From Dactylis glomerata (Eukaryota; Streptophyta; Magnoliopsida; Poales; Poaceae): a stretch of 64,000 nt of DNA. The notes beneath the pieces are model-generated. The model searched no databases. It saw only the letters and a program-made list of their open reading frames with translations, and was not told the DNA's origin. The DNA is taken from positions 1,179,598 to 1,243,597 of the forward strand of contig QXEO01002089.1 in the NCBI GenBank assembly GCA_007115705.1, written 5' to 3'. Shown piece after piece: positions 1-11,348 of this stretch. Both the position numbers and the translations under genes were made by a program. Within the stretch, counting starts at the first letter, position 1; the number at the start of each line of letters is the position of its first letter.

Positions 1-1576
1 ATTCATATTTCCTTTACCATATCCTTCTTGTCATGACATCTCAATAAATCTAAATTGTTAAACAAATACTTTTCAATTGTTTGTTTGTTTGATTGTGTTT
101 GTATGGATTGTTTATGTTATGTTATTTCTGTGCTATAGTTTGTGCGAAGAGCTACGCGCTTAGTTGAGGGAAGAGAAACATCGTGTTCTTCAAAAAGGCA
201 AGTGACACACATATCCCCACCCATTTTATTATGCATTAGTATATTCACCTCTTGTAGTATGCATGATAGGTGTTTTACTCAACTGTTTTTATCAAATGCT
301 TAGATCCTAGTAGTGTGTAGCAATCCCTCAAACCCCACCTGTTAGGATGCTAAGTACCTTGTTAACCTGGATGCCATGCTAAGATCACTTGAAAAGTGTT
401 TTGTGAAAAGTTAATAACTTCAACTAAAATGAAACACCTGGGTGGAGTGGTATGTTGATGGAGGTGGTGTTGAGTGGCGACCTGGGGCTACACTACGTGT
501 AGTTGCTGCCTGGGCGTACACTTGTGGATGGCCACCCAGGAACAAAGAGATGGCTATGTCTTCCATGCTTAGTGTACTTCCAGTGCAGCCTTATGACATT
601 ATGGGCTCTGTCTTGACTGATTAGATGTGGGAGTGTAACTTTGTGCAAGAAGTTGGTGGTAGAATAATTATAGGTTGGGAGCGGATCTTGCCAGTTAGTT
701 GCCCTCTCCTCTAAAAGGTCTCGTTTCATTTTATGTATGGGCATAAAATGAATCGTAAGGTGAAAGTGCACAACCCTTGCAAGGTGTTTTAAATCTAATC
801 GATTAGCCGTGTCCTCGGTTATGGACAATTGAGTCTCTAGACATGGAATGTACGGAAGAATCTCATCACCGTTTCTGAATAAATTAAAATTTGTCTAGAA
901 ACACTTAGGACAGGGGCACCTCAGAGCTACATACCTTTCAAGGATGTGGTGGACTCTAAGGGCTATCCTGAATCATTTTGAATAACACCTCAGAGCTACA
1001 TGCCTCCAGTATGTGGTGGACTCTGAGGGTTATTCTAATTTTGTCGAGTGGCACCCTAGAGCTACATACCTTTCAAGTATGTGGTGAACTTTGGGGGCTA
1101 TCTTGACCTTTAAAGGTCTTGAATGTTTAATAAAAGTATTAAAAATGATTTTAGGATAAAATTGGCTTTATGCAAATTAGCCTATGAGATCCACCAGCCA
1201 AATGTCATATAGTATAGTCTTTCCACAAAAAAATGCCACCAAATAAGTGTCATTTGCCAGTACATCATTGTACTGACCCCTCTGGGGCTGCATATTCAAA
1301 CGTGCAGGTTTTATTTCGAGTAAGGAACCAGGAGTAGGATCTCGAGACTACATTCCAACATGTCTGCCTGTGGCACGTGATGAAGAATGGAGGCTCACTG
1401 CAACTATGTTTTATGCTGTGTACTCGTAAGGTTGAAGACCTATGTAACTAGATTTACGTTGTAATATTGATGCTATTGCAATGAATACTTATTTTGTACT
1501 GTGGTGCTATCTACTGATCCAAGGAATGGCACAGATACACAGGAGATTTGCCTTTAGTAAAAGGCGGGTCGTTACA
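1..1576 (+). repeat. 5' LTR, 3' portion only
   Basis: This is the last third of the upstream LTR, ending GGGTCGTTACA at 1576. It contains three imperfect copies of a roughly 70-base motif around 905-1110, each with an AGAGCTACATRCCT core followed by a GTGGTGRACT half. Open frames at 442-624 (+) and 493-828 (-) recur identically in the other LTR and look like chance reading frames. Confidence 0.85.
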
Positions 1577-1578
1577 AA

Positions 1579-1590
1579 TGGTATCAGAGC
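1579..1590 (+). other. Primer-binding site (tRNA-iMet type)
   Basis: TGGTATCAGAGC lies two bases after the LTR end. It is complementary to the 3' end of plant initiator tRNA-Met, the usual primer for minus-strand synthesis. Confidence 0.85.
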
Positions 1591-1707
1591 ATAGCGTTGC
1601 CTGTAGGATCGAGACCCTAGGTTTGGATTAGAAATAGGAAGACCCTAGGATAAAATTCTCTATCTCATCTTACTTCTATTTATTAAAAAAAAAAAAAAAT
1701 TTGCATC

Positions 1708-2134
1708 TTGAAAACTCCTTGTATTTCTCTCCTACTTCATTTTCAAATGATTCCTTTAGATGACCCAACCCTGAAACCATCAACAAAGGATAGAAGATCA
1801 CAATGTGCCAGAAGTGTGAGACTGATACTCCATATATTTCCCTTGACCCAATATAAAGGAACTTGGAGAAAGACTCAAGAGGAGACTTCCTAATACTCAG
1901 CAAGACCTCAAGGAAGAAAAGGAAGACACTACTGCATTGAAGGCAACCATAAGTCAACTTCAAGGTGACATGGAAAAGTTGGTATCTGAACTTAGTGTTC
2001 AAGGAGACCTCATCAAAACCAAGGACGAGCAAATTACTAGCAGTTGGACCAGAACAATGGATCTGCTTAGAAGAGTACCAAGAAGCCTTAGTTGGACCTC
2101 CATTTTGGAAATTTTAATAAGCAACGACGTGTAG
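1708..2134 (+). pseudogene. Degenerate gag N-terminal region with coiled-coil remnant
   Basis: Short broken frames here include a heptad-like stretch (SQLQGDMEKLVSELSVQG, 1950-2003) that suggests a coiled coil, followed by stops and a frame change before the zinc-knuckle ORF. Position between the primer site and the knuckle ORF suggests an eroded N-terminal part of the same gag-like protein. No domain can be assigned, and the assignment rests on position and composition only. Confidence 0.35.
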
Positions 2135-2335
2135 CAAACGCCATGGTCATACCGATTTGTGGATGATCGTACCTTCCCGTTTGCTTGAAAACTAGTTGCT
2201 TGTTATGATGAATGTTTGTTAGATGTTGTTTGATTTCTTTTGATCTGTTAAGTTGGGTAGGAATTTTTCTTCTTTAGATCCCTTCTATCTAATCCCATAT
2301 ATACTAAGACCTAAACCTGTATTAAACCCAAACAG

Positions 2336-3238
2336 ATGCATCCTCAACGTCAGAACAATCACAACAACCCCCAGTTGGAGATAGCAATGCAACAGTTAGT
2401 GGAAGCTCACACAGGAATGATGCGAGTGCTGACTCAGAATATGGTTAATCATGACAGCAAAGAGCTACCCCCAGGAGTGCAGCAAGTACTAAATGATCAT
2501 TCACGAATAGTACAAATGATGTCCCAGATGGTGGCTAGTACCTATAATAGCCTGCCACAAGATGAGCATGGTGGAAAGCCAACACAAGTTGATGCTGAGA
2601 TGACACAGCAAGCCTGTAAGAGATGTGGAGAAATGGGACACACCTCTAAGGACTATCATGAAGGGTGTCCCTACTGTGATACAAGTCACCCAATTGGAGA
2701 ATGTCCCATGAGCCAAGTTACTTGTTTCCTATGCGAAGGAACCAATCATGTTCCTGTTGAGTGCAAGTTTTATTCCACGGTGCAACGAATGAATCAACAA
2801 GCCAAGGATAGAATGAGCCAACTGCCAGGAAAGACCCCTGAAAATGGAAGACTCAAAAGGAGGATGGAAGATAAAGACATGGGGACAACACACGACCCTA
2901 CCACTAAGTGTTGCTACTCATGTGGAGATGAAGGACACTTTTCCAGAGATTGCTTGAGGAAACGAGAAAGGTTTCCCACAACTATGATAGAATATGAAGA
3001 GAATGAAGTAAGAGATCTCCTAGCCTTAGAGGTACCCAAAAAGAAGAAGAAGATGATAGAAAATAAAGACAATAGCAAGGTGCAGTGCTTCAATTGCAGG
3101 GAACTTGGACATTATGCGAGGGAATGTCCAGAACCAAACATACAAAGGGGAACAAATCTGGTCACTTGTCAGAAATGCAACCAAAAAGGACACTATGCAG
3201 ATAAATGCTCAGAGACTGGTACCTCAAGACTTCAGTGA
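2336..3238 (+). CDS. Gag/nucleocapsid-like protein with five to six CCHC zinc knuckles
   Basis: A 300-residue ORF. Cysteine-rich knuckles of the retroviral C-X2-C-X4-H-X4-C type occupy most of the second half: CFLCEGTNHVPVEC, CYSCGDEGHFSRDC, CFNCRELGHYAREC and CQKCNQKGHYADKC fit exactly. An earlier one (CKRCGEMGHTSKDY) has lost its last cysteine, and the stretch after it (CPYCDTSHPIGEC) is non-canonical. Nucleocapsid knuckles bind and package element RNA. Retroelement gags usually carry one or two, so an array this long is notable. The N-terminal third is Gln/Asn-rich. A basic run of lysines near residue 238 separates the second-last two knuckles from the earlier array. The start is the first ATG of the frame. 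No capsid fold is recognisable, so it may be a truncated gag or a dedicated RNA-binding protein of a non-autonomous family. Confidence 0.7.
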   Translation: MHPQRQNNHNNPQLEIAMQQLVEAHTGMMRVLTQNMVNHDSKELPPGVQQVLNDHSRIVQMMSQMVASTYNSLPQDEHGGKPTQVDAEMTQQACKRCGEMGHTSKDYHEGCPYCDTSHPIGECPMSQVTCFLCEGTNHVPVECKFYSTVQRMNQQAKDRMSQLPGKTPENGRLKRRMEDKDMGTTHDPTTKCCYSCGDEGHFSRDCLRKRERFPTTMIEYEENEVRDLLALEVPKKKKKMIENKDNSKVQCFNCRELGHYARECPEPNIQRGTNLVTCQKCNQKGHYADKCSETGTSRLQ

Positions 3239-3823
3239 ACTGGAATAACCGAAGGATGCTATAAAATACTAGGAGAAGACACAACAAGGTGTAGCCAATT
3301 TGGAAGAACTTGTATGCCATTACTGCCTTGTAATAAATATTGTAAGGACTTGTAAGAGCTAAGGACAACCTGGTTGAATAAATTGTACTTCTCAATGAGA
3401 TGGCAAGCTGAAGAATTTGTAACTCAAGAGTTAACGCCATACGACATAGTTTGCGCAAAAACCCTAGCTAAGGAATGATAGATTTGTTTTAAAAATATAG
3501 ATTTGAAACACAGGTTCTCATTTCAAGAAAATTTTGGCAAAGCAAGTGAGGTTGACCAAGAGTTAGAATACGAGGTTTGCAAGCCATGTATGAAGTAATG
3601 ATTTGGGTGCAGGATGGATTGATCACCATTCCTACTACTCTTATTATTCGCTCTCATAATGTTGGTTTTACACACCTAAAGAGACATACCTACATGAGAG
3701 GCGACGTCTTTAAACCATGACCTTAGGAGGATAAATATGCTACACCCCTCATAGTGTGCCAGTGTGGACAAAACGTAGGAATACGGTGAGGATTGACTAC
3801 ACGTTTCAAAAACGTTTTTCTTA

Positions 3824-4741
3824 GTGGACCTTGAATGCGGAGACGGTTCATTTACGACTTCAATTCCCCGACTTCTCGTTTCAACTCCCCACGCGGCCTG
3901 TTCGACTACCCCTGAGCCTATAAAAGAGGACTCTCCCCTCTCCAGAGAGTCACAACAGAGACTGCCACCACCACCTATGAGAATTCCACCTGATTCCAAA
4001 GCCCAGCGCCACCGAAATCTACCTCATCCCGACCTACGATGTTGTGAGACACCTCTCCAAATCCATGGAACCCTGTTCCTGCCCATGAGAGCGTCCTCAG
4101 ATCCCTTTTCCCTGAAAAGGAATCCATCTTCGAGATATGATCAAGTTGTTCAGCGCCTTTCAACAACTATGAAGACGGTTGCTAAAGGAATTCTTAAGGA
4201 CCATCTGGTACCTGTGGCAAGTAGCACGACTTGCTCCGGTAACTTGAATGGGTTCAACAATGCTGGTTATAAGGCGACCTTCCGTCCCTTAATGGTGCAA
4301 GTACATCCTACAGAGTCCCTCATGTTTACCCCTATGAAATGCTTGAGAAGACTACAGAGGGATGCCATCCTAATTCCTTGGGATGTGTGGTCTCATCATG
4401 TTCGTGGGGCAAGCATGCAGTACTTGACACTGGGTCATCCTTTGAGACTCTGCAATGAAAATCAACTAAAAAGCAACAAGGAATATGGTGATGGCCTGTA
4501 TGCTGTCATGGCCTTGGTGAGGACCGACCAAGAAAAGGCTAGATACACATTCTTGGACGGTGTGGACTACCTTGTTGAAGACAACGCGATGGATGACATC
4601 TGCCTATCACCAGAATTGGATGGAGCATCTGAAATGCCACTTCTGAACATAACGGCGAACTTCGACACTTCTGAGAAGAGCGATTTCAGGAAAAATGGCG
4701 CAAAGATGAATTCAAGCTGGGAACAAAATGCAAGTGCCTAA
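3824..4741 (+). CDS. Unknown ORF in retrotransposon interior
   Basis: A 305-residue frame between the gag-like ORF and the polypurine tract. I do not recognise a domain. The first about 110 residues are Pro/Ser-rich and look disordered. The rest (roughly residues 125-270) is more balanced, with a plausible globular stretch around RRLQRDAILIPWDVW and an acidic Asp-rich segment (VEDNAMDDICLSPELD). There are no protease DSG, reverse-transcriptase or integrase motifs. Long 3' ORFs downstream of gag and pol occur in some Tat/Ogre and Retand-type elements; whether this belongs with them is a guess. It could also be a decayed env-like or captured frame. Confidence 0.4.
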   Translation: MDLECGDGSFTTSIPRLLVSTPHAACSTTPEPIKEDSPLSRESQQRLPPPPMRIPPDSKAQRHRNLPHPDLRCCETPLQIHGTLFLPMRASSDPFSLKRNPSSRYDQVVQRLSTTMKTVAKGILKDHLVPVASSTTCSGNLNGFNNAGYKATFRPLMVQVHPTESLMFTPMKCLRRLQRDAILIPWDVWSHHVRGASMQYLTLGHPLRLCNENQLKSNKEYGDGLYAVMALVRTDQEKARYTFLDGVDYLVEDNAMDDICLSPELDGASEMPLLNITANFDTSEKSDFRKNGAKMNSSWEQNASA

Positions 4742-4863
4742 GGAAACATCAAGATACCACCAAGAGGTTTTTCTTTTAAGGGTGGTAGCCACCCAGATAC
4801 CTAAACCCAGATAACCTAATACCTACTTTCTTTCTAGCCTCTCCAATCTCGGGGACGAGATTT

Positions 4864-4881
4864 CTTTTAAGGGTGGTAGTC
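4864..4881 (+). other. Polypurine tract
   Basis: The purine-rich TTTAAGGGTGGTAGTC run immediately precedes the TG of the 3' LTR, the position where plus-strand synthesis is primed. The same motif (CTTTTAAGGGTGGTAG) also occurs at 4774-4789, about 90 bases upstream. Confidence 0.6.
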
Positions 4882-7800
4882 TGTAACGACCCAAGATTTT
4901 ATCAAATTTTGGGGGAAAATTTTCGTTTTTATTTTGCTTGTGTTGATTGAAAATTTACAGGGATTTAAAACTTTTTGAGTTTAATTGAAAGCTTTGTTTG
5001 AAAACTATTTAAAATCCTCTATTTATTTCTTGAAGAACTTCTTTGAGAAAGAACAAGTATTAAAATGTTATTTTCATTCTCCTTTATTCAAACCCTATTT
5101 CTATTATTTTATGCAAGCAAAGCCTTTAGGCTTAATTGAGACCTTATATTTTAAAAAAAACTATTTTGGTTCTGAAAACATGTTTCCTATTGGTTTAAAA
5201 CCTTGCTGTGAATTTTACAAAATTTATGAAATTGGTTTGAATTGATTTGAAGCATTTATGCAAAATCTAGAAAAGAAATAAGAAAAACAGAAAAAGGAAA
5301 AGAAAAGAAAATGCGAAATGGACCCCGGGAACCCATCTGGCCCAGCATTGGTTTTGGCCCACGGCCCACCCCGGGCCTAACCGAATCGGTACACCCCTTC
5401 TCTCTCTCTTCCACTGGCAAGTGGAGCCCACTGACAGGTGGGACCGCCTTGTCAGGCCGTCATCAACCTCCGGCCGTTTCTCCCCGAGACCCCGCGCCAT
5501 TCCTCCGCCTTTAATCCCCTTTACACCCTGCCTTAATCAACGCCTAACCGCAGCTATAAGAAGCCCACACTCCCCTCCTCCATCTCCCTTTGCCCCTTCC
5601 CGAAATCATCGACGATCCACAGAGAGATTCCTCGTCGGAATCCGAAGTTTCCGCCGCCGTCCTTCGTCGATTACTACACCATCAGTGAGCCCGCGCCCCT
5701 CTTTCTCCTCCTAAACCTCTTCCCTCTCTCCGGCACCCCCTCTGATACTCTTATCCTACCGAATACTGCAGGGAAAACGACGTATACACCGTCGGCCGAA
5801 CCACCACAACACCGCACCATCTCCAGTCGCCTCTCCTCCGCGCAGCAGAACGCAATCGACGACGCCGACCAAGTTTTCAAGCTCGTCGTGTCTCCCTGAT
5901 CACCGTCGTGGACACACCGTCTCCCAGAAGCCATCAGAGCTACGCCAACGTCCACCTCTGTGCGCAGCTCGCCGGAAAGCCTCGCCGGAACCCTAGCCCG
6001 GTGAGCCTGACTCCCCTCTGATCCTTACACCCGTCAGATCTTGATCTTACGGTCTAGAAAGAACCACTTAAACAAAGCGGTATTGGATGATCTGGTGCGT
6101 CCGTGCCTCTTAAAATCCAGCGGCTAACAGAGACGATCCAGCCGAAGGGGTATCAACCAATAGATTTAAGCCACGTGGCCAGCCTCAGTTTAAAACAGAA
6201 TCCAAATAGGTTTTCAAATCAGATTTCAACCGAATCTTCAAAAATTCATATCTATTGATCTATAAGTCCAAAAATTACAAATAATATCTCGTTAGAATCC
6301 TTGAGACTTCTAGAATCCAGCAGTACCATAAAATATTATATTTTATGGGTTCAATTTGAAACTATTTTCAAATTGGGATCAAACCTTCTGTTAACCTATT
6401 TAATTCATATCTTTTGTTCTAGATGTCCAAAAATGACAAATTTGTAGTCTCTGGAATCCTCTCAACTTGTAGAACATCATAGGATCAAGAAATGTCAAAT
6501 TTGATACGTGCACACACTTTGTGCATTCAAATTTGTCCAAATCACCATTTTGGTGATAATTCAAATTCTATAACTTATTTTGGGATGATTCCAATTGCAG
6601 TGACTTTGTATTACTGCAAGCTATCCAGTAGAATCACTCCCGTATTTTCTTGAACCATTTTGCAAATATTCACATTCTAATATGAGGATTTGAGTAATTT
6701 CCACTGTAGAAATAAACCTATTCCCTTCAGTAATGTTCCCCTCTACATTAGCAAATCCTATGATCATAACTAGTCACCAATGTTATCTAAACAATATCTT
6801 GATCAAGATCATATCTACTTAGACCTATCTTGTCTAGTTCACGCATATTCAAATTTCAATTGTGTCATTTGAGTAAAGTGTGATACATCATAATCATAGA
6901 ATTCTATTTTCCTATTGTGGTGTTGATTCAATTTTACTACCATAGCTCATGATCATACCTATCCATCACCATCATACTAAATAACATCCAATCTTATTCG
7001 ACCCAAAGCCTATGTGTAACATGTACTATTTTGAGTAAGTGTTATCACACTTTATCCAATAGTGTTATGTTGCATTATTCCATACTTTTGTGAATCTATT
7101 CACATAAGTCATTCCTAAACCATATCCTTTACCTATAGCCATTTATTTATGTCTACTCAATCTTAGCCTTGCATTGAACTATTCAATTTGCATTTGAGTC
7201 AATTGAGTACTTCAATGTTAAAAGAATCCTAACCTAAGCTTAAGTGTAATATATACTATATAAGAATAATTGTTATCACACTTATTCAATAGTATGGCTA
7301 TTGCACTATTTTGTCTCTTATGTGATTTACCCACATGAGATATTCCAAGATTCAATATGCTTTGATAAAGCATAAAGATCTCACTCATTATATTTTGTCT
7401 AATTCATATATGTACTCGAATTGCAATTGTGCTACTTGAGTAGAATATGAATTCATCTCAAACCTAGATTTTGTTAATGTGGTGTTGTTATAACCCGTAC
7501 CATAGTATGTGTTATACACCATGTTGATCAATGAACCATTTGAGCCATGTCCTCAAATATCAATCATTCATATCCAATCCCATGCCTACTTAATCTTGTC
7601 CATGTACTGAACTATTCAACTTGCAAATGTGCTAATTGAGTACTTCAAGCATTCTTAAGACCTAGCCTAGTTCCTAAGTGCAATAGAAGCTATTCAAGAG
7701 TAATTGTTGTCACATTTACTCAATAGTGTTGTAGTTGCACATTTGACTCTTGTGTAATCTATTACACATGAGCTATTCCTAAAACTCTTATATGCTTTGG

Positions 7801-9473
7801 TAAAGCATAAAAACTCCATCAATTATATTTTGCCTAGTCCAATTCTCTCCAATCAAGTTGATCTTCCCTAGCTAAGCTCTCAAACCCATATCTCACAATT
7901 CATATTTCCTTTACCATATCCTTCTTGTCATGACATCTCAATAAATCTAAATTGTTAAACAAATACTTTTCAATTGTTTGTTTGTTTGATTGTGTTTGTA
8001 TGGATTGTTTATGTTATGTTATTTCTGTGCTATAGTTTGTGCGAAGAGCTACGCGCTTAGTTGAGGGAAGAGAAACATCGTGTTCTTCAAAAAGGCAAGT
8101 GACACACATATCCCCACCCATTTTATTATGCATTAGTATATTCACCTCTTGTAGTATGCATGATAGGTGTTTTACTCAACTGTTTTTATCAAATGCTTAG
8201 ATCCTAGTAGTGTGTAGCAATCCCTCAAACCCCACCTGTTAGGATGCTAAGTACCTTGTTAACCTAGATGCCATGCTAAGATCACTTGAAAAGTGTTTTG
8301 TGAAAAGTTAATAACTTCAACTAAAATGAAACACCTGGGTGGAGTGGTATGTTGATGGAGGTGGTGTTGAGTGGCGACCTGGGGCTACACTACGTGTAGT
8401 TGCTGCCTGGGCGTACACTTGTGGATGGCCACCCAGGAACAAAGAGATGGCTATGTCTTCCATGCTTAGTGTACTTCCAGTGCAGCCTTATGACATTATG
8501 GGCTCTGTCTTGACTGATTAGATGTGGGAGTGTAACTTTGTGCAAGAAGTTGGTGGTAGAATAATTATAGGTTGGGAGCGGATCTTGCCAGTTAGTTGCC
8601 CTCTCCTCTAAAAGGTCTCGTTTCATTTTATGTATGGGCATAAAATGAATCGTAAGGTGAAAGTGCACAACCCTTGCAAGGTGTTTTAAATCTAATCGAT
8701 TAGCCGTGTCCTCGGTTATGGACAATTGAGTCTCTAGACATGGAATGTACGGAAGAATCTCATCACCGTTTCTGAATAAATTAAAATTTGTCTAGAAACA
8801 CTTAGGACAGGGGCACCTCAGAGCTACATACCTTTCAAGGATGTGGTGGACTCTGAGGGCTATCCTGAATCATTTTGAATAACACCTCAGAGCTACATGC
8901 CTCCAGTATGTGGTGAACTCTGAGGGTTATTCTAATTTTGTCGAGTGGCACCCCAGAGCTACATACCTTTCAAGTATGTGGTGAACTTTGGGGGCTATCT
9001 TGACCTTTAAAGGTCTTGAATGTTTAATAAAAGTATTAAAAATGATTTTAGGATAAAATTGGCTTTATGCAAATTAGCCTATGAGATCCACCAGCCAAAT
9101 GTCATATAGTATAGTCTTTCCACAAAAAAATGCCACCAAATAAGTGTCATTTGCCAGTACATCATTGTACTGACCCTTCTGGGGCTGCATATTCAAACGT
9201 GCAGGTTTTATTTCGAGTAAGGAACCAGGAGTAGGATCTCGAGACTACATTCCAACATGTCTGCCTGTGGCACGTGATGAAGAATGGAGGCTCACTGCAA
9301 CTATGTTTTATGCTGTGTACTCGTAAGGTTGAAGACCTATGTAACTAGATTTACGTTGTAATATTGATGCTATTGCAATGAATACTTATTTTGTACTGTG
9401 GTGCTATCTACTGATCCAGGGAATGGCACAGATACACAGGAGATTTGCCTTTAGTAAAAGGCGGGTCGTTACA
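4882..9473 (+). repeat. 3' LTR (4592 bp), complete
   Basis: TGTAACGACCC to GGGTCGTTACA. At 5290-6010 there is a GC-richer, CT-rich segment with a CTATAAGAAG box near 5554, a plausible U3 promoter and start region. The rest is AT-rich without coding capacity. Several decayed repeats of a roughly 400-base unit (CATATCC, TTGAGTA, CACATGAG motifs) recur between 6800 and 7850. Confidence 0.8.
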
Positions 9474-10683
9474 CCGCCTCCTTATCGACATGGTCGGTGA
9501 CCCACCCATGATTATGCTTTAAACGATGGATATGATTCTTGTGCCTACGGGCATTAACACGCATGTGGAAAATTTTTGTGTTGGCATCCCCCTCTTTAAT
9601 GTTGGCAATGCGTGCACATTGCTTTTTCCTAGCCCTCTCGACCATGGCAAGGGCGATGACCTTTCTCTTGAGACACGCCCGAAGATGCACCTCGTTGGAA
9701 CTAAGAAGACGACGCTCTTGGGCCATATCGAGGTGTAGAATGACAAGCAATGCGGCGTGCAAAAGGACCTTGGAGTTGGAGAAGATCCCGCGGCTCCAAG
9801 AAGCCAAAGCCTTGCCCGTAAGCCTTAGCTTATGAAAGAGTAATTGACACGGCTCCACGTGAACGGATGGAGCATTCCACGCCTTGGCCACCACATCTTT
9901 AAACCCCGGAACCCTTAGCCAAAAATTCTCAAACTTGAAGGTACGGGGCTGCCGGGGTCCCCGGTCATCGGCAAGCAAAAGGGGACAATGATCCGACAAG
10001 GAGGATGATAAAGCATTGAGAACGTGAGAGTCAAAGCAAAGGTCCCATTCGGAGTTGCAATAGAAGGCATCAAGCTTGCAAAGGGTGGGGTTTTGTCTTT
10101 CATTGGTCCAAGTGAAACGCCGGTTTTGGAGGTGGATTTCCTTGAGCTCACAAGATTGAAGCGCGGCTCGAAAGCGGTTGATACGGCTCCGATTAATGTT
10201 GCCCTTATTTTTATCTCTAGCTCTTCGAATTTGGTTAAAGTCCCCTAAAGCAAGCCAACGCACCCCGGGCGGAGGCTTGTGGGCAATGAGCTCTGCAAAG
10301 AACTCGTCCTTGCGGTTAGAAGCCGTAGGGCCATAGACCACCGTGATTTTAAAATCACACTCAATGTTGGAGGCCAAAGGGTGTACATCCGCCGACAAGC
10401 AAAATTCGGAAGTTTGAATATTGGAGACATGCACCACCGACTCATCCCAAAGCAAAAGGATGCCCCCCCTAGTGCCAATCGCCGGGCGTTCCGCAAAGCT
10501 CTTAAGCCGGTATCCCCCAATATAGCTCGCTTCGAAAGCTGAAATTGACTCGAGTTTGGTTTCTTGCAGACAAACAATGTGGCAAGACGAATCAACGATT
10601 GTTGCGTGGACTGTATCTTTTCGGTCTTGGTCGTTGAGTCCCCTAACATTCCATCCCAGAAAGTTGAGAATGAGTACAATACA
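9474..10683 (-). pseudogene. LINE (L1-type) ORF2, endonuclease part; interrupted by the LTR element
   Basis: Reading on -, an open frame starts after a stop near 10684 and runs without a break to 9474, where the LTR element begins. Apurinic-endonuclease (EEP) family motifs appear in order: GWNVRGLND, HIVCLQETKLES, GGILLLWDES, WLALGDFNQIR, RFTWTNERQNP and SDHCPLLL. A linker follows, ending KEGDANTKIFHMRVNARR, the usual lead-in to LINE reverse transcriptase. The reverse transcriptase itself is absent from the window and should lie left of the 5' LTR, because the LTR element inserted into the LINE. The endonuclease would nick target DNA to prime reverse transcription. No nonsense mutation is seen in the visible part. 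Confidence 0.85.
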
Positions 10684-10971
10684 CTACAACATAGTGCACG
10701 TTGCCACATCCGTCCATCCTGCAGAAGGAACAACAATATCTAGAGATTTGGACTTTTTACAGCAATAGGGCTGGCTCAACACCCTGGTTCCATTTTATAG
10801 AAACCAAACTACGTCCAGCTGGTCAAATTCGCCATACCTTCAGTAATCAAAAATCAGAAGCCCCAGGAAAAAAGGGGTAGGGTTGGGACCAAAAACTAAC
10901 CCATCATATAGTTTAACAGACTACACTAAGACAGCCAAAAGAAGTTTAGGATAGCAGCCGATTTAGAGGTA

Positions 10972-11054
10972 CTACCTCCATTCCGAAAATGTAAGCCTTT
11001 TTAATGAGCTAATTTAAACTTTCTAAAAAGGCTTACATTTCGGAATGGAGGTGA
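10972..11054. mobile_element. Short Stowaway-like MITE
   Basis: About 83 bp flanked by TA. The ends CTACCTCCATTCCGAAAATG and its near-perfect complement form one long hairpin (AAGCCTTTTTA against TAAAAAGGCTT-like arms). It has no coding capacity. The TA duplication and CTMCCTCC ends are typical of Tc1/mariner-derived Stowaway elements in grasses. Confidence 0.8.
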
Positions 11055-11348
11055 TAATTATAAAATCTTTCTGATGCATCAGACACGGGCTATTGTAACA
11101 GCTGCTGCTTCATTGAACACCACTCCCAGGTTAGATGTAGGAGTCATCTAGGTCACAGCTACTTGAGCTCAGGCGACTTGGGCGATTAATATGTCATCAA
11201 AAAATAGAAAAAGTGTCAGGCGCCCCAGCCATGCATAAGCTTGTACTCCCAATGGCCTGAGTGTGTTTGGAAATGCACATTTGCTTTCTTTGTCAGGTGC
11301 CCCTTATTTGGTGGTAGTCAGCTCTAAGATCTAACTTAGAGAACCAAA

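Larger units (their letters stand above)
1..9473 (+). mobile_element. LTR retrotransposon with very long LTRs, no pol (LARD-like), 5' end outside window
   Basis: The first 1576 bases recur at 7898-9473 with a constant offset of 7897 and about six substitutions, all transitions. The downstream LTR is 4882-9473 (4592 bp). It begins TGTAACGACCC and ends GGGTCGTTACA, an 11-bp terminal inverted repeat. A primer-binding site follows the upstream LTR and a purine-rich tract precedes the downstream one, so the element runs on + and its 5' LTR should begin about 3.0 kb left of the window. The 3.3 kb interior holds a zinc-knuckle gag-like ORF and one unknown ORF. I see no protease, reverse transcriptase or integrase, so mobilisation in trans is inferred. 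LTR divergence near 0.4% implies a recent insertion. The 3' flank starts CCGCC, the expected right-hand target duplication; the left copy is outside the window. Confidence 0.85.

Noticed and set aside
493..828. 111-residue frame on -, repeated at 8390-8725
   Set aside because: Present twice only because it is within the LTRs; no domain and antisense to the element.
10245..10736. 163-residue frame on -, read first as a frameshifted LINE
   Set aside because: It is a shadow; the true LINE frame continues unbroken through this region.
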